A stretch of DNA of 64,000 nt from Halorussus vallis (GCF_024138165.1 NZ_CP100000.1:496001-560000); one strand, 5' to 3'; counted from the stretch's first letter, positions 43,172-51,986 are shown. Program-made: numbers and translations. The notes: generated by a model from the letters alone, not told the origin.

Positions 43172-43200
43172 TCGACCCAGATTCGGCTCTCGTCTTCTCG

Positions 43201-43899
43201 CTACCGCCGTTCGTCGACCGGAGCGACGCGTTCGCGGAGCCACGTCGCCGCCCGGTCGAGTTCCTCCGGGTCGGTGCTCGACAGTTTGAGCCGGACGTGG
43301 TCGCCCGGGTAGCTCCCGACCGTCACGTCGAAGCGCTCGCGAAGTTCGGCAAGTCGCTCGATCAACGCGCTCTCGGGTTCGTCGGCCCTGACCGTCTCGA
43401 CGTGCCGGCGCTCGCCGGAGAACTCCCCGGCGACGCGCTCGAACATCGACTTCATCTCCTCGGGGACGCCCGGCAGGACGTAGATGCCCTCGACGACGCA
43501 TCCCGGCGCGACCCCGACCTCGTTTTCGAGGAGTCGACTCCCTCGCGGGAGGTGGGTCGTTCCCTCGGTGAGGTCCGAGCGCTGATAGTCGTCGTGCTCG
43601 GCTATCCACGCGACCGCGTCGGGGTGCTCTTCGACCGGGACGCCGACCGCGGCGGCGACCCCTTCCATCGTCAGGTCGTCGTGGGTCGGGCCGAGACCGC
43701 CCGTCACGACCACGGCGTCGTACTCCGCGCGGAGTTCGTTGACCACCCGGGCGATGTCGGCCACCCGGTCGGGGACCACGACGACCCGTTCGACGCTCGC
43801 GCCGCGTTCCGTGAGGCGCTCGCCGAGCCACGCGGCGTTCGTGTTCACGGTATCGCCCGCCAGCAGTTCGTCGCCGACGGTGACGAGGGCTACCTGCAT
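43201..43899 (-). CDS. molybdopterin-binding (MoCF/CinA N-domain) protein
   Basis: A 232-residue protein from ATG 43899 (MQVALVTVGDELLAGDTVNTNAAWLGERLTERG). VVVTGGLGPTHDDLTMEGVAAAVG and APGCVVEG...PGVPEEMKSMFERV are signatures of the MoaB/MogA-like fold found in CinA/competence-damage proteins. There is no C-terminal nicotinamide-mononucleotide deamidase domain, so it is the short archaeal form. It may bind a nucleotide or pterin; exact role unknown. CTTTTTGG 27 nt upstream on the minus strand fits this start. Confidence 0.87.
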   Translation of the reverse strand: MQVALVTVGDELLAGDTVNTNAAWLGERLTERGASVERVVVVPDRVADIARVVNELRAEYDAVVVTGGLGPTHDDLTMEGVAAAVGVPVEEHPDAVAWIAEHDDYQRSDLTEGTTHLPRGSRLLENEVGVAPGCVVEGIYVLPGVPEEMKSMFERVAGEFSGERRHVETVRADEPESALIERLAELRERFDVTVGSYPGDHVRLKLSSTDPEELDRAATWLRERVAPVDERR

Positions 43900-44282
43900 G
43901 GGAAGCGGTAGTGGTCGCGCGACCAAAAAGAGGGCGTTCCCGAGGAAAGGCGGTGGCCGGCGGCCGGAGCGCACTCGGTGACGCAGGCCTCGTGCAGACA
44001 CTCGGTGACACGAACGACCGCAAACGCTCGGCGAACTGTCCCACAGGTGGGACTGAAAGGGGCCGCCCGCTCGCGTCCGAAGGACGTGGTCGTCTCAGCG
44101 ACCCCTATCGGGCGAGCGGCGGAGCCGCGAGCCAGATATGTCGGTGAGCGACCGCGAGCGGGCGGGGGCTTTCGAGTTGGGTACGTTCACAGTCCTACCT
44201 ACGGTTTCGTAGCGAGCAGAGAAGGCAGAAAGCGAACGGACTCGAAAATCGTCCGTTTCGAGAACGAACGACAGGCTCCGCC
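43900..44282. other. 383-bp spacer carrying a structured element
   Basis: No gene supported. It contains the element at 44038-44172 described separately. Flanking bits include a small GAAAATCGTCCGTTTCGAGAACGAACGA inverted segment near 44243-44271, possibly the terminator of 44283-45056. Confidence 0.5.
44038..44172 (+). ncRNA. candidate structured RNA or DNA element with conserved 21-nt core, copy 2
   Basis: It opens with a perfect 7-bp hairpin GTCCCAC-AG-GTGGGAC (44038-44053). The 21-nt core 44046-44066, identical to the 4763-4783 copy, overlaps it. The arm CGCCCGCTCGCG (44064-44075) pairs exactly with CGCGAGCGGGCG (44153-44164), enclosing a 77-nt loop with a smaller GCGGC-GGA-GCCGC stem (44116-44128). 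GGGGGCTTTCGAG follows. Orientation is assumed from the core. No open frame or protein similarity explains it. It could equally be a DNA element. Confidence 0.4.
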
Positions 44283-45056
44283 CTACCCCATCCCCGGCGG
44301 CGGCCCCTGATCGAACTCGTCGCCGGTATCGACGTTCAGCCCCAGTTCCTCGCGCTCGCGTTCGAGTCGGCGAATCTGGAGCCGATAGTACGCCAGTCCG
44401 GCCAGCGCCACCAGCACGCCGACCGCGATGAGTCCCGCGAAGATGACGAGGTCGCGGGCCAGGTAGTACCGGACGACGACGCTGTCGGCGGTCACGTCCT
44501 CCGTCCAGCGGATGTGCACGCGGTTCGTTTCGGCGTCGAGTTCGGTCTGATACCCGTCGGGGCGGACCTGGCTCAACAGGAAGTTGCCGACCCGCATCCC
44601 CTTCGGGAGAATGACCTCGTAGGAACCCTCGACGTAGGCGGGCGTGCTGAACGACTTTCCGCGGTGGGGTGCGGTGTAGGCGAGCGTTCCGTAGTCGCTG
44701 GGCGGCGTGATGACGGTCCGGGACTGCTTCTTTTGGACGTGCTTCTGTTCGAGTTTCACGACCGTCCCGTTCGGATACCGGAACTGGACCGCCGACACCT
44801 CGACGGGTTGTTTGTCGCCGAGCGACGCGTACTGATAGACGCTCAGCTTCGAGCGGTTCGAGAACTCGTACACCGCGTGGTACTCCCCGCTCGTGACGTT
44901 GAGCGTCACGTCGGCGGTCGTGTTCCAGTCGTAGTCCGCGTCCTGCGCGAGGCGCTTGTCGCTGATCTCCCCCGGCCCGAAGATGCCCGAGGTACAGCCG
45001 GCCGTGACCGCCAGCAGCGCGAGCGCGCCGAATCCGAGGAGGAGTCGCCGATTCAT
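44283..45056 (-). CDS. DUF5803-like lipoprotein with C-terminal membrane helix
   Basis: 257 residues from ATG 45056. Signal LLLGFGALALLAVTAGC with a lipobox (TAGC) predicts lipid anchoring. The external domain is beta-rich (VTLNVTSGEYHAVYEFSNRSKLSVYQYASL, VHIRWTEDVTADSVVVRYYL). A second membrane helix (DLVIFAGLIAVGVLVALAGLAYY) is followed by a cytoplasmic charged tail ending GPPPGMG. I recall this as haloarchaeal DUF5803. It overlaps the DUF2110 gene by 4 nt and is the third gene of the tfe operon. Confidence 0.85.
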   Translation of the reverse strand: MNRRLLLGFGALALLAVTAGCTSGIFGPGEISDKRLAQDADYDWNTTADVTLNVTSGEYHAVYEFSNRSKLSVYQYASLGDKQPVEVSAVQFRYPNGTVVKLEQKHVQKKQSRTVITPPSDYGTLAYTAPHRGKSFSTPAYVEGSYEVILPKGMRVGNFLLSQVRPDGYQTELDAETNRVHIRWTEDVTADSVVVRYYLARDLVIFAGLIAVGVLVALAGLAYYRLQIRRLEREREELGLNVDTGDEFDQGPPPGMG

Positions 45057-45745
45057 GGAATGACGCAACGAAGCTCCGCCGGGAGGTAGTTCCCGATGGC
45101 CGCGAGCAGTCCCGGCGGGTCAGTTTCGTCGCGGCAGACGATGCTCTGTTCGAGCAGTCCGAGGCGTTCGACCGTCACGATGTCGCGGGCGTGGCCCGCG
45201 CGGTTGACCGTCGCCCGGACCTCGCCGCGCGTCGCGCTGTTGACGTTGACGCGGCCCGCGCCGCGGGTCCAGTCGTAGAGGCGGTCGCGCTCCGCGTCGG
45301 CGAGGCGGTGGGGGAGGTCTTCGCCCGTGTCCTCGTCTTCCCCTCCGTAGACGAACTTCATCGGCATGTGCTGGACGAGGCCGAACCGCTCGACGATCTG
45401 TATCGGGGTGCCCTGCCCGAGGCCGAGTTCGCTCGCGGGAATTCGGACTTCCTCGCCGGCGTCGAGGGTGATTCCCTCCTCGTCCCACGATTCGAGCGTG
45501 CCGACGTAGGTTTCGCCCGGTTGGAACTGGTCGGTCACCTCGCCGAACTCCTCGCGGAGGACGTTCCGGGCGACCACTTCGTCCTCGCCCTCGACGGTGA
45601 CGACCGCGAAGTCGTCGTGGCGCGACCCGACCGTGTACTCCACGTCGAGCCCTTCGAGTTCGTTGGCGACGAGCGAGTCGAGCGCGTCGAGCGCCCGGTC
45701 TTCGGCCTCGCCGCTGACGTACACTTTCGTCGCGAGTACGACCAT
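45053..45745 (-). CDS. DUF2110 family protein
   Basis: A 230-residue soluble protein conserved next to tfe in archaea. MVVLATKVYVSGEAEDRALDALDSLVANELEGLDVEYTV, ETYVGTLESWDEEGITLDAGEEVRIPASELGLGQGTPIQIVERFGLVQHMPMKFV, and VERLGLLEQSIVCRDETDPPGLLAAIGNYLPAEL are the family landmarks. The middle segment has an S1/OB-like ring. Its start codon follows the TFE stop with no gap and its end overlaps DUF5803, so the three genes are co-translated. A role in transcription or RNA metabolism is inferred from linkage only. Confidence 0.9.
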   Translation of the reverse strand: MVVLATKVYVSGEAEDRALDALDSLVANELEGLDVEYTVGSRHDDFAVVTVEGEDEVVARNVLREEFGEVTDQFQPGETYVGTLESWDEEGITLDAGEEVRIPASELGLGQGTPIQIVERFGLVQHMPMKFVYGGEDEDTGEDLPHRLADAERDRLYDWTRGAGRVNVNSATRGEVRATVNRAGHARDIVTVERLGLLEQSIVCRDETDPPGLLAAIGNYLPAELRCVIP

Positions 45746-46282
45746 CTATGCTTCTGCCTCTTCGAGGTGTTCGACGTTGAGTTCGTCTCGCAGTTCCGCG
45801 ATTCGTCGCTCCATCGCCTCCACGAGTCGGGAGTTCTCCATCGATTCGAGCGGCGACCCGCACTCGGGGCACTCGAAGCCGAAGTCCATCGCCTCGCCGA
45901 ACTCGAAGCGGATCGAACACACCTCACAGAGGTAGAACTCGTGCTGGCGTTCGTAGTCCTCGCGCTGTTCGAGCGCGTCGAGCAGGCGGTGCATCTCCTC
46001 TTCGAGGTTGCCCGGGATGTTGTCGTACTCGAACGTCCAGAGGTACGTCAGCCACCCCGAGTCCTCGTCGCGCAGGCGGCGGTACGTCGCCAGGTCGTTC
46101 TCGTAGAGGATGAACAGCGCCCGGCGCACGTCGTTGAGTTCGAGGTCGAGTTCCTCGGCGAGTTCCTCGTCGGTGACCTCGCCGTCCGGCGGGGCCGCCG
46201 CGACGGGCATTCCCTTCGGACCGACCAATTCGTGAAGATACTTCTGAATTACCGGGTCCTCCAGTAAGTCCTCAAAAGCCAT
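45746..46282 (-). CDS. tfe: archaeal transcription initiation factor TFE (TFIIE alpha)
   Basis: 178 residues. The N-terminal winged helix reads MAFEDLLEDPVIQKYLHELVG, DEELAEELDLELNDVRRALFILYENDLATYRRLRDEDSGWLTYLWTF, followed by a helical linker and a zinc ribbon (YLCEVCSIRF ... GFECPECGSPLE, two CxxC). TFE helps open promoter DNA and loads onto RNA polymerase with TBP/TFB. Length and layout are standard. A TTTTAAACGG box is 27 nt before the ATG. It leads the tfe-DUF2110-DUF5803 operon. Confidence 0.97.
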   Translation of the reverse strand: MAFEDLLEDPVIQKYLHELVGPKGMPVAAAPPDGEVTDEELAEELDLELNDVRRALFILYENDLATYRRLRDEDSGWLTYLWTFEYDNIPGNLEEEMHRLLDALEQREDYERQHEFYLCEVCSIRFEFGEAMDFGFECPECGSPLESMENSRLVEAMERRIAELRDELNVEHLEEAEA

Positions 46283-46392
46283 TGTTGTACAAGGGGTGGT
46301 TCAGCCGTTTAAAACCATCGGGAAACAGTCATTCACCTCGGCGGTCCCGAGTGGCGACTCGCGGGCGAGTCCGTGCCGGGACCTCCGAGTCG

Positions 46393-46791
46393 CTAATCGT
46401 CGAGCGAAACCGCCGGGGTCTTGGACGAACGCGGCGAGGGAACGGTACGCTCGGGGGTGTCGGCCGCCGGCCCGCCCTCGTCCTGACTCTCGGGTTCGAC
46501 GTCGGTCGCGTTCCGGAGTTCGTCGTCCGTGTCGGTCCCTTCGTCGTCGGCGAGCGGATTCGGCGAGCGCAGGTACGCGATGAGGCTCCACATGAGTCCG
46601 GTGAGCAGGGCGCCGAACGCCGAGAGGGTCATTCCCATCGTGAGGAAGGCCGTCCCGTAGATGCCGCCGATGAGCGCGGAGGGGAGGGCGGTTCCGAGCG
46701 GGACGTTCGCCATCTCGTCGCGGAGGGTCGGGACCAGGACGAGGAGCGAGAAGACGTTTCCCGCGAGGAACACCACGTCCTGCCAGATCAT
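46393..46791 (-). CDS. integral membrane protein, three helices, unknown
   Basis: 132 residues from ATG 46791 (MIWQDVVFLAGNVFSLLVLVPTLRDEMANVPLGTALPSALIGGIYGTAFLTMGMTLSAFGALLTGLMWSLIAYLRSP). Three hydrophobic helices are followed by a ~50-residue acidic disordered tail. The hairpin layout is common in haloarchaeal membrane proteins of unknown function. A TTGAATATAG box lies ~65-75 nt upstream. The gene is between trm56 and tfe on the same strand, possibly its own unit. Confidence 0.8.
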   Translation of the reverse strand: MIWQDVVFLAGNVFSLLVLVPTLRDEMANVPLGTALPSALIGGIYGTAFLTMGMTLSAFGALLTGLMWSLIAYLRSPNPLADDEGTDTDDELRNATDVEPESQDEGGPAADTPERTVPSPRSSKTPAVSLDD

Positions 46792-47015
46792 GGTTTCACC
46801 TCCGACTCCGTAAGCGTGAAGGACAGAAGTCCCACCATCGAACCGCGTTACCGGCGCTATATTCAAAAGTATTGTCGCCGTTCGTGTAACCGACTCCCGG
46901 GGGCGAATCAACGACCGCGGCGCGGAATCCATCGAGCGCCGCGCGCGAATCTACCGACCGCCGCCGGCGAGTGGCCGTGAGTCGGGCGAACCGTCAGTTC
47001 CTGCTTACTGCGGGG

Positions 47016-47037
47016 GTCGCTCGCGACCGCGAGCGAC
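47016..47037. terminator. hairpin after trm56
   Basis: GTCGCTCGCG (47016-47025) pairs with CGCGAGCGAC (47028-47037) around a 2-nt loop, 16 bp beyond the stop of trm56 at 47053. Confidence 0.5.
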
Positions 47038-47052
47038 TCCCGCGGGCAATCG

Positions 47053-47649
47053 TCACTCGTCGTCGGTCGGTTCGTCGGTTGGCTCGTTGGCCGACTCGTC
47101 GGTCGGCACGACGGTCTTGCCGGTCGCCTCCGGGACCACACGCCGGTCGGCGTCCTCCCATCCGCGGTCGAGTTCCCGGCCCTCGAAGAGGCGGTCCAGG
47201 AACACCGCCAGTCCCGCGACCTCCGAGTGTGGCTGGTTGGTGACGCCCACGTTCCAGTCGGCGCGCTCGTACACGTCGAACGAGACCTTCTGGGAGCCGA
47301 CGACCGCGAGAATCGGCTCACCGTCGTCGCCTGTCGCGCCGCCGTGGGCGGCGCGAATGTCGTCCTCGACGTCCTGGATTCGCTCGCCGTACATCGTGAG
47401 GTGGACGACCGGTCCGTTCCAGTCCCGGATGACGGCCTTCGGCGAGTCGGTCAGTTCGACGTCGAAGGGACCGCCGAACCGGTCGGTAATGTCGGCGACG
47501 GTGTCGACCGACTTGCTCGCGTCGCCCGCCAGGATGGCGCGGTCGGCGCCCAGCGCCCGGGCGGTCAGGCCGACGTGGGTGGTCATCCGCTCGTCGCGGC
47601 CGGGCCGGTGGCCGAGGCGGAGGACCGCGACCTCGGGTTCGCCTTGCAT
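47053..47649 (-). CDS. trm56: tRNA (cytidine(56)-2'-O)-methyltransferase aTrm56
   Basis: A 198-residue SPOUT-class enzyme that methylates the ribose of C56 in the T-loop of archaeal tRNAs, using S-adenosylmethionine. EVAVLRLGHRPGRDERMTTHVGLTARALGA is the family N-terminus. AVVGSQKVSFDVYERADWNVGVTNQPHSEVAGLAVFLDRL contains the knot region and SAM site. An acidic TDESANEPTDEPTDDE tail is a haloarchaeal extension. It is upstream of the tfe locus, a neighbourhood often conserved in haloarchaea. Confidence 0.96.
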   Translation of the reverse strand: MQGEPEVAVLRLGHRPGRDERMTTHVGLTARALGADRAILAGDASKSVDTVADITDRFGGPFDVELTDSPKAVIRDWNGPVVHLTMYGERIQDVEDDIRAAHGGATGDDGEPILAVVGSQKVSFDVYERADWNVGVTNQPHSEVAGLAVFLDRLFEGRELDRGWEDADRRVVPEATGKTVVPTDESANEPTDEPTDDE

Positions 47650-47760
47650 GTTCGGAGGTGGGCGACCCGGCGGTTAGGGGGTTTCGAAACGCGGCGGGCG
47701 GCCCGATAGCCCGGTTTGAAGACCGGAAAGCACTTCCCGGCCTCCGTCGCAATCCACGAC

Positions 47761-48708
47761 ATGAACCTCTCCGACAAGCGGGTGCTGATCACCGGCGGTG
47801 CCGGATTGGTCGGCTCGCACCTCGCCGAGCGACTCGCCGCCGACAACGACGTGGTCGTCGCCGACGACCTCTCGAAGGGCGAATCCGAGCGGGTCACCGA
47901 CGAGGCCGAACTGGTCGTGGCCGACATGACCGACCCCGACGACGTCGCCGAGGTCGTCACCGAGGACCTCGACGTCGTCTTTCACTTCGCGGCCTACACC
48001 GACACCAACTACGACGACGACCGGAAACTGTTCGAGGAGAACGGCGCGATGACCTACAACGTCCTCGAACGCATGGACGAGGTCGGCGTCGACAACATCG
48101 CGTTCACCTCCTCCTCGACCGTCTACGGCGAAGCGCCGATGCCCACCCCCGAGGACTACGCGCCGCTGGAGCCCATCAGCATCTACGGTGCGAGCAAACT
48201 CGCCGACGAGGGCCTCGTCTCGACGTACGCACACTCCTACGGGATGCAGGCGTGGGTCTACCGCTTCGCGAACATCGTCGGCCCGAACCAGCGCGGCAAC
48301 GTCGTCCCCGACTTCATCGAGAAACTGCTCGACGACCCCGAGGAGCTGACCATCCTGGGCAACGGCCGCCAGGAGAAGTCCTACCTCCACGTCGAGGACT
48401 GCATCGACGCGATGTGCCACGTCGTCGAGAACGCCGACGACGACCTGAACATCTACAACCTCGGCACCCGGACGACCACTTCGGTCAACGCCATCGCCGA
48501 CATCGTGGCCGACGAGATGGACCTCGACCCCGACTACGCCTACACCGGCGGCGACCGGGGCTGGACCGGCGACGTGCCGAAGATGCGGCTGTCCATCGAG
48601 AAGCTCTCGGCGCTCGGCTGGGAGCCGCCGACGTCCAGCGACCGTGCGGTCCGCCGGGCCGCACGGCAGTTACTCGAAGAACTTCGGGCCGAGCGCGCCG
48701 AGCAGTAG
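47761..48708 (+). CDS. NAD-dependent sugar epimerase/dehydratase (SDR)
   Basis: A 315-residue extended SDR of the GalE/RmlB type. Rossmann motif VLITGGAGLVGSHLAERL, AAYTDTNYDDDRKLFEENG, FTSSSTVYGEAPM with catalytic Ser/Thr, the YGASK motif (Tyr, Lys), YRFANIVGPNQRG and EKSYLHVEDCIDAM. It interconverts nucleotide sugars, probably UDP-hexoses for glycan synthesis. The start at 47761 (MNLSDKRVLITGG) is chosen over the upstream ATG because the strand begins at residue 7. It diverges from trm56. Confidence 0.9.
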   Translation: MNLSDKRVLITGGAGLVGSHLAERLAADNDVVVADDLSKGESERVTDEAELVVADMTDPDDVAEVVTEDLDVVFHFAAYTDTNYDDDRKLFEENGAMTYNVLERMDEVGVDNIAFTSSSTVYGEAPMPTPEDYAPLEPISIYGASKLADEGLVSTYAHSYGMQAWVYRFANIVGPNQRGNVVPDFIEKLLDDPEELTILGNGRQEKSYLHVEDCIDAMCHVVENADDDLNIYNLGTRTTTSVNAIADIVADEMDLDPDYAYTGGDRGWTGDVPKMRLSIEKLSALGWEPPTSSDRAVRRAARQLLEELRAERAEQ

Positions 48709-48730
48709 CGGCCCCGTCGAGCGCCGGAAG

Positions 48731-49066
48731 CTACGACACCGTAAACTCGGTTTGGGCCTCCAAGTCCTCCTCGGTGACGTCCAGCGTCGCGACGACGGTG
48801 TACTCGCCCGGGTCAGGGTCCTCCCACGCGCCGGGGAACGTCTCGGTCGCGCCGGCGTCGAACGTGTGGGGCCGGAGCGCCTGGGTGAACATCCGGCCGT
48901 CGCTGGCCCGCCAGACCTCCTCGCCGTCATCGAAGACCACGAAGTCGGCCGACAGGCCGCTCCGGAACGTGATCTCCTCGGGGTCGTCGCCGGGATTCTC
49001 GACCGCGAACTCGAAGACGACCGCGTCAGCCTCGACCGTCGCCGTGACCGAACTCCGTAGCGTCAT
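48731..49066 (-). CDS. BsuPI-type (intracellular proteinase inhibitor) domain protein
   Basis: A 111-residue all-beta protein: MTLRSSVTATVEADAVVFEFAVENPGDDPEEITFRSGLSADFVVFDDGEEVWRASDGRMFTQALRPHTFDAGATETFPGAWEDPDPGEYTVVATL. The pattern (VENxGxxPxxxxFxSGxxxDFVVxDxxGxxVWRxSxGxxFTQAL) matches the BsuPI family named after the Bacillus subtilis intracellular proteinase inhibitor. No signal peptide. It is the next gene on the same strand after three subtilisin-like proteases, so an inhibitor of these enzymes or their cytosolic forms is plausible (inference). Confidence 0.85.
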   Translation of the reverse strand: MTLRSSVTATVEADAVVFEFAVENPGDDPEEITFRSGLSADFVVFDDGEEVWRASDGRMFTQALRPHTFDAGATETFPGAWEDPDPGEYTVVATLDVTEEDLEAQTEFTVS

Positions 49067-49156
49067 GGGTCGTAGTCGGGACGCCGGGACCGAAAACTTT
49101 TCTCCGAAACCGCCGACAAAAAGGAAAACTCCGGTTCGCGCCGGTCGCTTCGAGCG

Positions 49157-50304
49157 CTAGTCGTCCGAGGAGTCGAGGCCGACGGCCGCGGCGGCGTCGA
49201 CCAGTCCGTATCCCTGCTCGTCGGCCGGGAGTCCGAGGTCCTCGGCGGTGTCCCGCATCCGGGCCCGCGCGTCTGCACCGGCGTATCCCCGGCTAACGAC
49301 GAGCGCGGCGACGCCCGAGACGTACGCGGTCGCCATCGAAGTCCCCGAGAGGGTGACACAGCCACCGCCGGCGTCGGTCGTCCGGAGGTCGACGCCGGGC
49401 GCGGCGAGTTCTACCTCCGGGCCGCGACTGGAGAACGACGCGAGTTCGTCGTTCCGATTCGTCGCGCTCACCGCGACGACTTCGGGGTAGGCCGCCAGGT
49501 AGCCGACGCACCCGTCCGAACAGGGGCCGCTTCCGCCCGCCGCTCCCGCGAGCACCACGCCCCGGTCGGCGGCGTACGCGACCGCGTCCTTCAGCGCCTG
49601 AGAACTCGAACTGCCGCCGAGACTCAGGTTCGCCACGTCCCAGCCACGGTCGGCGACGTATTCGACGCCGGCCGCGATGTCCGAGAACGACCCCAAACCC
49701 CGGTCGTCCAGCACCTTCACGGCGTGGAGCGTCGCCCCGGGGGCGAGCCGGTCGTGCAGTCGCAGGAATCGCCGGCGCCGACGAGTCCCGCGACGTTGGT
49801 CCCGTGGTCGTTGTCGTCGTCCCAGGCTTCTCCGCAGGACGACCCCGAACAGGAGACGAACGCCTCGCCCGACCCGACGTTCGGCAGGCAGGCGTTGTCG
49901 CCGTCGATGCCGGTGTCCAGAATCGCCACGTCGACCCCATCGCCGGTCACGCCGCCGGCGTGGGCCACGTCGGCGTCGATTCGGTCGTACCCCCACGGGA
50001 GCGCCTGCGCTCGCATCGTCCCGTTAGCCTCGATGTACCGGACGTTGGGGTTCCTCGCCAGGGCCGTCGCCGCCCGCTTGGGCGTCCGGAGTGTCAGCAC
50101 GTCGATGGAGTCGAACTCCCGGACGACGTCTGCGGCGGCGTCGAGCGCGGCCGCCCGGCCGCGCTCGGACGCGAAGCCGACGTTGACCTCGACGGTGTCG
50201 TCGGGTTTCGCGGCCGCCAGTCCCGTGGTGGCAACCGCCGCGAGCGAACCGCCTGCCGTTCGGAGTACGCTGCGCCTCGAAACGCTATCGTTTCTGTCGT
50301 GCAT
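49157..50304 (-). pseudogene. subtilisin-like protease gene with a 1-nt frameshift and altered oxyanion residue
   Basis: It starts ATG 50304 with a Tat signal (SRRSVLRTAGGSLAAVATTGLA), propeptide, Asp130 (VAILDTGID) and His167 (NDHGTNVAG), then the frame breaks at a C/G run near 49735-49743. The downstream part continues in another frame (LAPGATLHAVKVLDDRG) to GTSMATAYVSG (Ser) and stop at 49157. One missing base explains the shift. The usual oxyanion Asn (AAGNSG in the paralogues) is Gly here (AAGGSG), and HPDL after the Asp motif is lost. Both suggest decay rather than sequencing error alone, although an error in the homopolymer run cannot be excluded. Confidence 0.8.
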
Positions 50305-50575
50305 CGCATGAAATAAATTTCACTGGCAAATATTAATATTTTATCCTAGTAAACTATGTATGTAACTATACCTCTTGTCGGGGTGGCCTCCCAACTATCC
50401 TCACTCCGAGATGTTCCGCGGGAGATTACAGACGGCTGGACCGGTTGTCGGTGGCGGGGTGACCGCTTCAGGTGACGGGTTCGTCGGGTGCGGCACCGAC
50501 GCGGAAACCGAGGCCGCGGCTGTCGGCGATTCAGTCCGTCGAAAAAGTGCGGAAGCGCTTGCGGAGTCGAACGGC
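50305..50575. promoter_or_regulatory. 271-bp spacer between subtilase copies
   Basis: No gene. It is AT-rich near 50321-50350 (AAATATTAATATTTTATCC), giving a TATA element about 27 nt before the ATG at 50304. Copies 1 and 3 share a different motif (see 51797-51812). Confidence 0.4.
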
Positions 50576-51769
50576 TCAGTTGTCCGAGGAGTCCAGACCG
50601 AGCGCGGCGGCGACGTCGAGCAGGCCCGCGCCCGACTCGTTGCTCGACAGGCCGATGTTCTCGGCGGAGTCCTTGAGCGTCTGGCGGACCTGCGAGTTCG
50701 ACTGGCCGTTGGCCATCAACTGGCCGGCCGCGCCCGCGACGTGGGGAGTCGCCATCGACGTGCCGGAGAACGTGTCGTAGCCGCCGTTCGAAGCGACGGT
50801 CGAGTAGATGTCGGTGCCGGGGGCTGCGATCTCGACTTCGGGACCGGTCGAGGAGAAACTCGACAGTCCGTCCGAGCTGTTGGTCGAACTCACGGCCATG
50901 AACTCGGGATACGCGGCGGGGTAGCCGACGCAGTCCGAGCACGGCCCGCTGTTGCCGGCCGCGGCGACGAGGAACACGCCCTTACTCTGGGCGTACTCGC
51001 CGGCGTCCTTGACGGCCTGGCTCCCGCTGCTGGCGCCGAGGCTGAGCGAACCGACGTCCCAGCCCTGGTCGGCCACGTACTCGATGCCGGCGGCCACGTC
51101 GGAGAACGACCCGCTACCGCACTTGTCGAGCACCTTGACGGCGTGGAGGGTCGCCTGCGTCGAGACGCCCACGACGCCCTGGGCGTTGTCGACCGCGTCG
51201 GCGATGCCCGCGCAGTGGGTGCCGTGGTCGTTGTCGTCGGTCCACGAGTAGTTACAGGTGTTGTCGGCCGGCTTCGCGCCGTACCGACAGCCGCCTTTCG
51301 TCGAACACGCCACGAACGACTTGCCCTCGCCGAGGTTAGCTTGCAGGTCGGGATGGTCGTCGTCGATGCCGGTGTCGATGATGGCGATGTGAGCGCCGTC
51401 GCCCGTCTCGCCGTTCCGGTGGGCCACGTCGGCGTCGACGCGCTCGATGCCCCAGGGTTCGGTTTCGGCGAGCGCGTGCATCGTGCCGTTCTCCTCGACG
51501 TACCGGATATTCGGGTTCTTCGCCAGTGCGGTTGCCGCCTTCTTCGGCAGGCGGAGCGTCAGCACGTCGATGGAGTTGAACTCTCGAACCGTCGCCGTAG
51601 CCTTGCTCTTGGCGAGGGACCGGCCGCGGCTGGATTTGAAGCCGACGTTGACCTCGACGGTGTCGTCGGGTTTCGCGGCCGCCAGACCGCCGGCCGCGGC
51701 GGTCGCGACGGATGCGCCGGCCAGTTTGAGTACGTTACGCCTCGAAACACCATTGTCATTATCTAACAT
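50576..51769 (-). CDS. Tat-exported subtilisin-like serine protease (halolysin-like), copy 2
   Basis: A 397-residue S8 protease. Tat signal (VSRRNVLKLAGASVATAAAG) and an inhibitor-I9-like propeptide (about 35-105) precede the catalytic domain with Asp132 (IAIIDTGID), His182 (DNDHGTHCAG), oxyanion Asn273 (VAAAGNSGP) and Ser338 (SGTSMATPHVAG). There is no C-terminal domain, unlike typical halolysins. Five Cys (CSTKGGC, TCNYS, CSDC) may form disulfides. A TATA-like AAATATTT lies 27 nt before the ATG. It is the middle of three tandem paralogues, all minus strand. Confidence 0.93.
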   Translation of the reverse strand: MLDNDNGVSRRNVLKLAGASVATAAAGGLAAAKPDDTVEVNVGFKSSRGRSLAKSKATATVREFNSIDVLTLRLPKKAATALAKNPNIRYVEENGTMHALAETEPWGIERVDADVAHRNGETGDGAHIAIIDTGIDDDHPDLQANLGEGKSFVACSTKGGCRYGAKPADNTCNYSWTDDNDHGTHCAGIADAVDNAQGVVGVSTQATLHAVKVLDKCGSGSFSDVAAGIEYVADQGWDVGSLSLGASSGSQAVKDAGEYAQSKGVFLVAAAGNSGPCSDCVGYPAAYPEFMAVSSTNSSDGLSSFSSTGPEVEIAAPGTDIYSTVASNGGYDTFSGTSMATPHVAGAAGQLMANGQSNSQVRQTLKDSAENIGLSSNESGAGLLDVAAALGLDSSDN

Positions 51770-51796
51770 CGCACTCTGAGATTAGACCACATCGAT

Positions 51797-51812
51797 AAAT
51801 ATTTTTCTTCTG
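51797..51812 (-). promoter_or_regulatory. shared subtilase promoter motif, copy 2
   Basis: On the minus strand CAGAAGAAAAATATTT sits 28-43 nt before the start at 51769. The related CAGAAGAAAATATT precedes copy 1 at the same distance (53231-53244). It covers a B-recognition-like purine stretch plus TATA box. Confidence 0.55.
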
Positions 51813-51986
51813 TGAAATGAAGTTAGAAACTATCTAACTTTTTTCGTACTACTTGAGATGTTAAAAGTAGCCATGACTACGACGGTCGAGGGTTCGAAAT
51901 CGTCGACGCTCGACGGCCGTCCGTCTCTGTTCGGGAGTCCGTTCGCGCGAGGAGAGCGTCGGGGCGGGAACCGAAGCCGCGACCGT

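Noticed and set aside
49157-50304. Programmed frameshift producing a full subtilase
   Set aside because: The C/G run is not a classical slippery heptamer with a downstream structure, and the oxyanion Asn is also lost, so decay or sequencing error is more economical.
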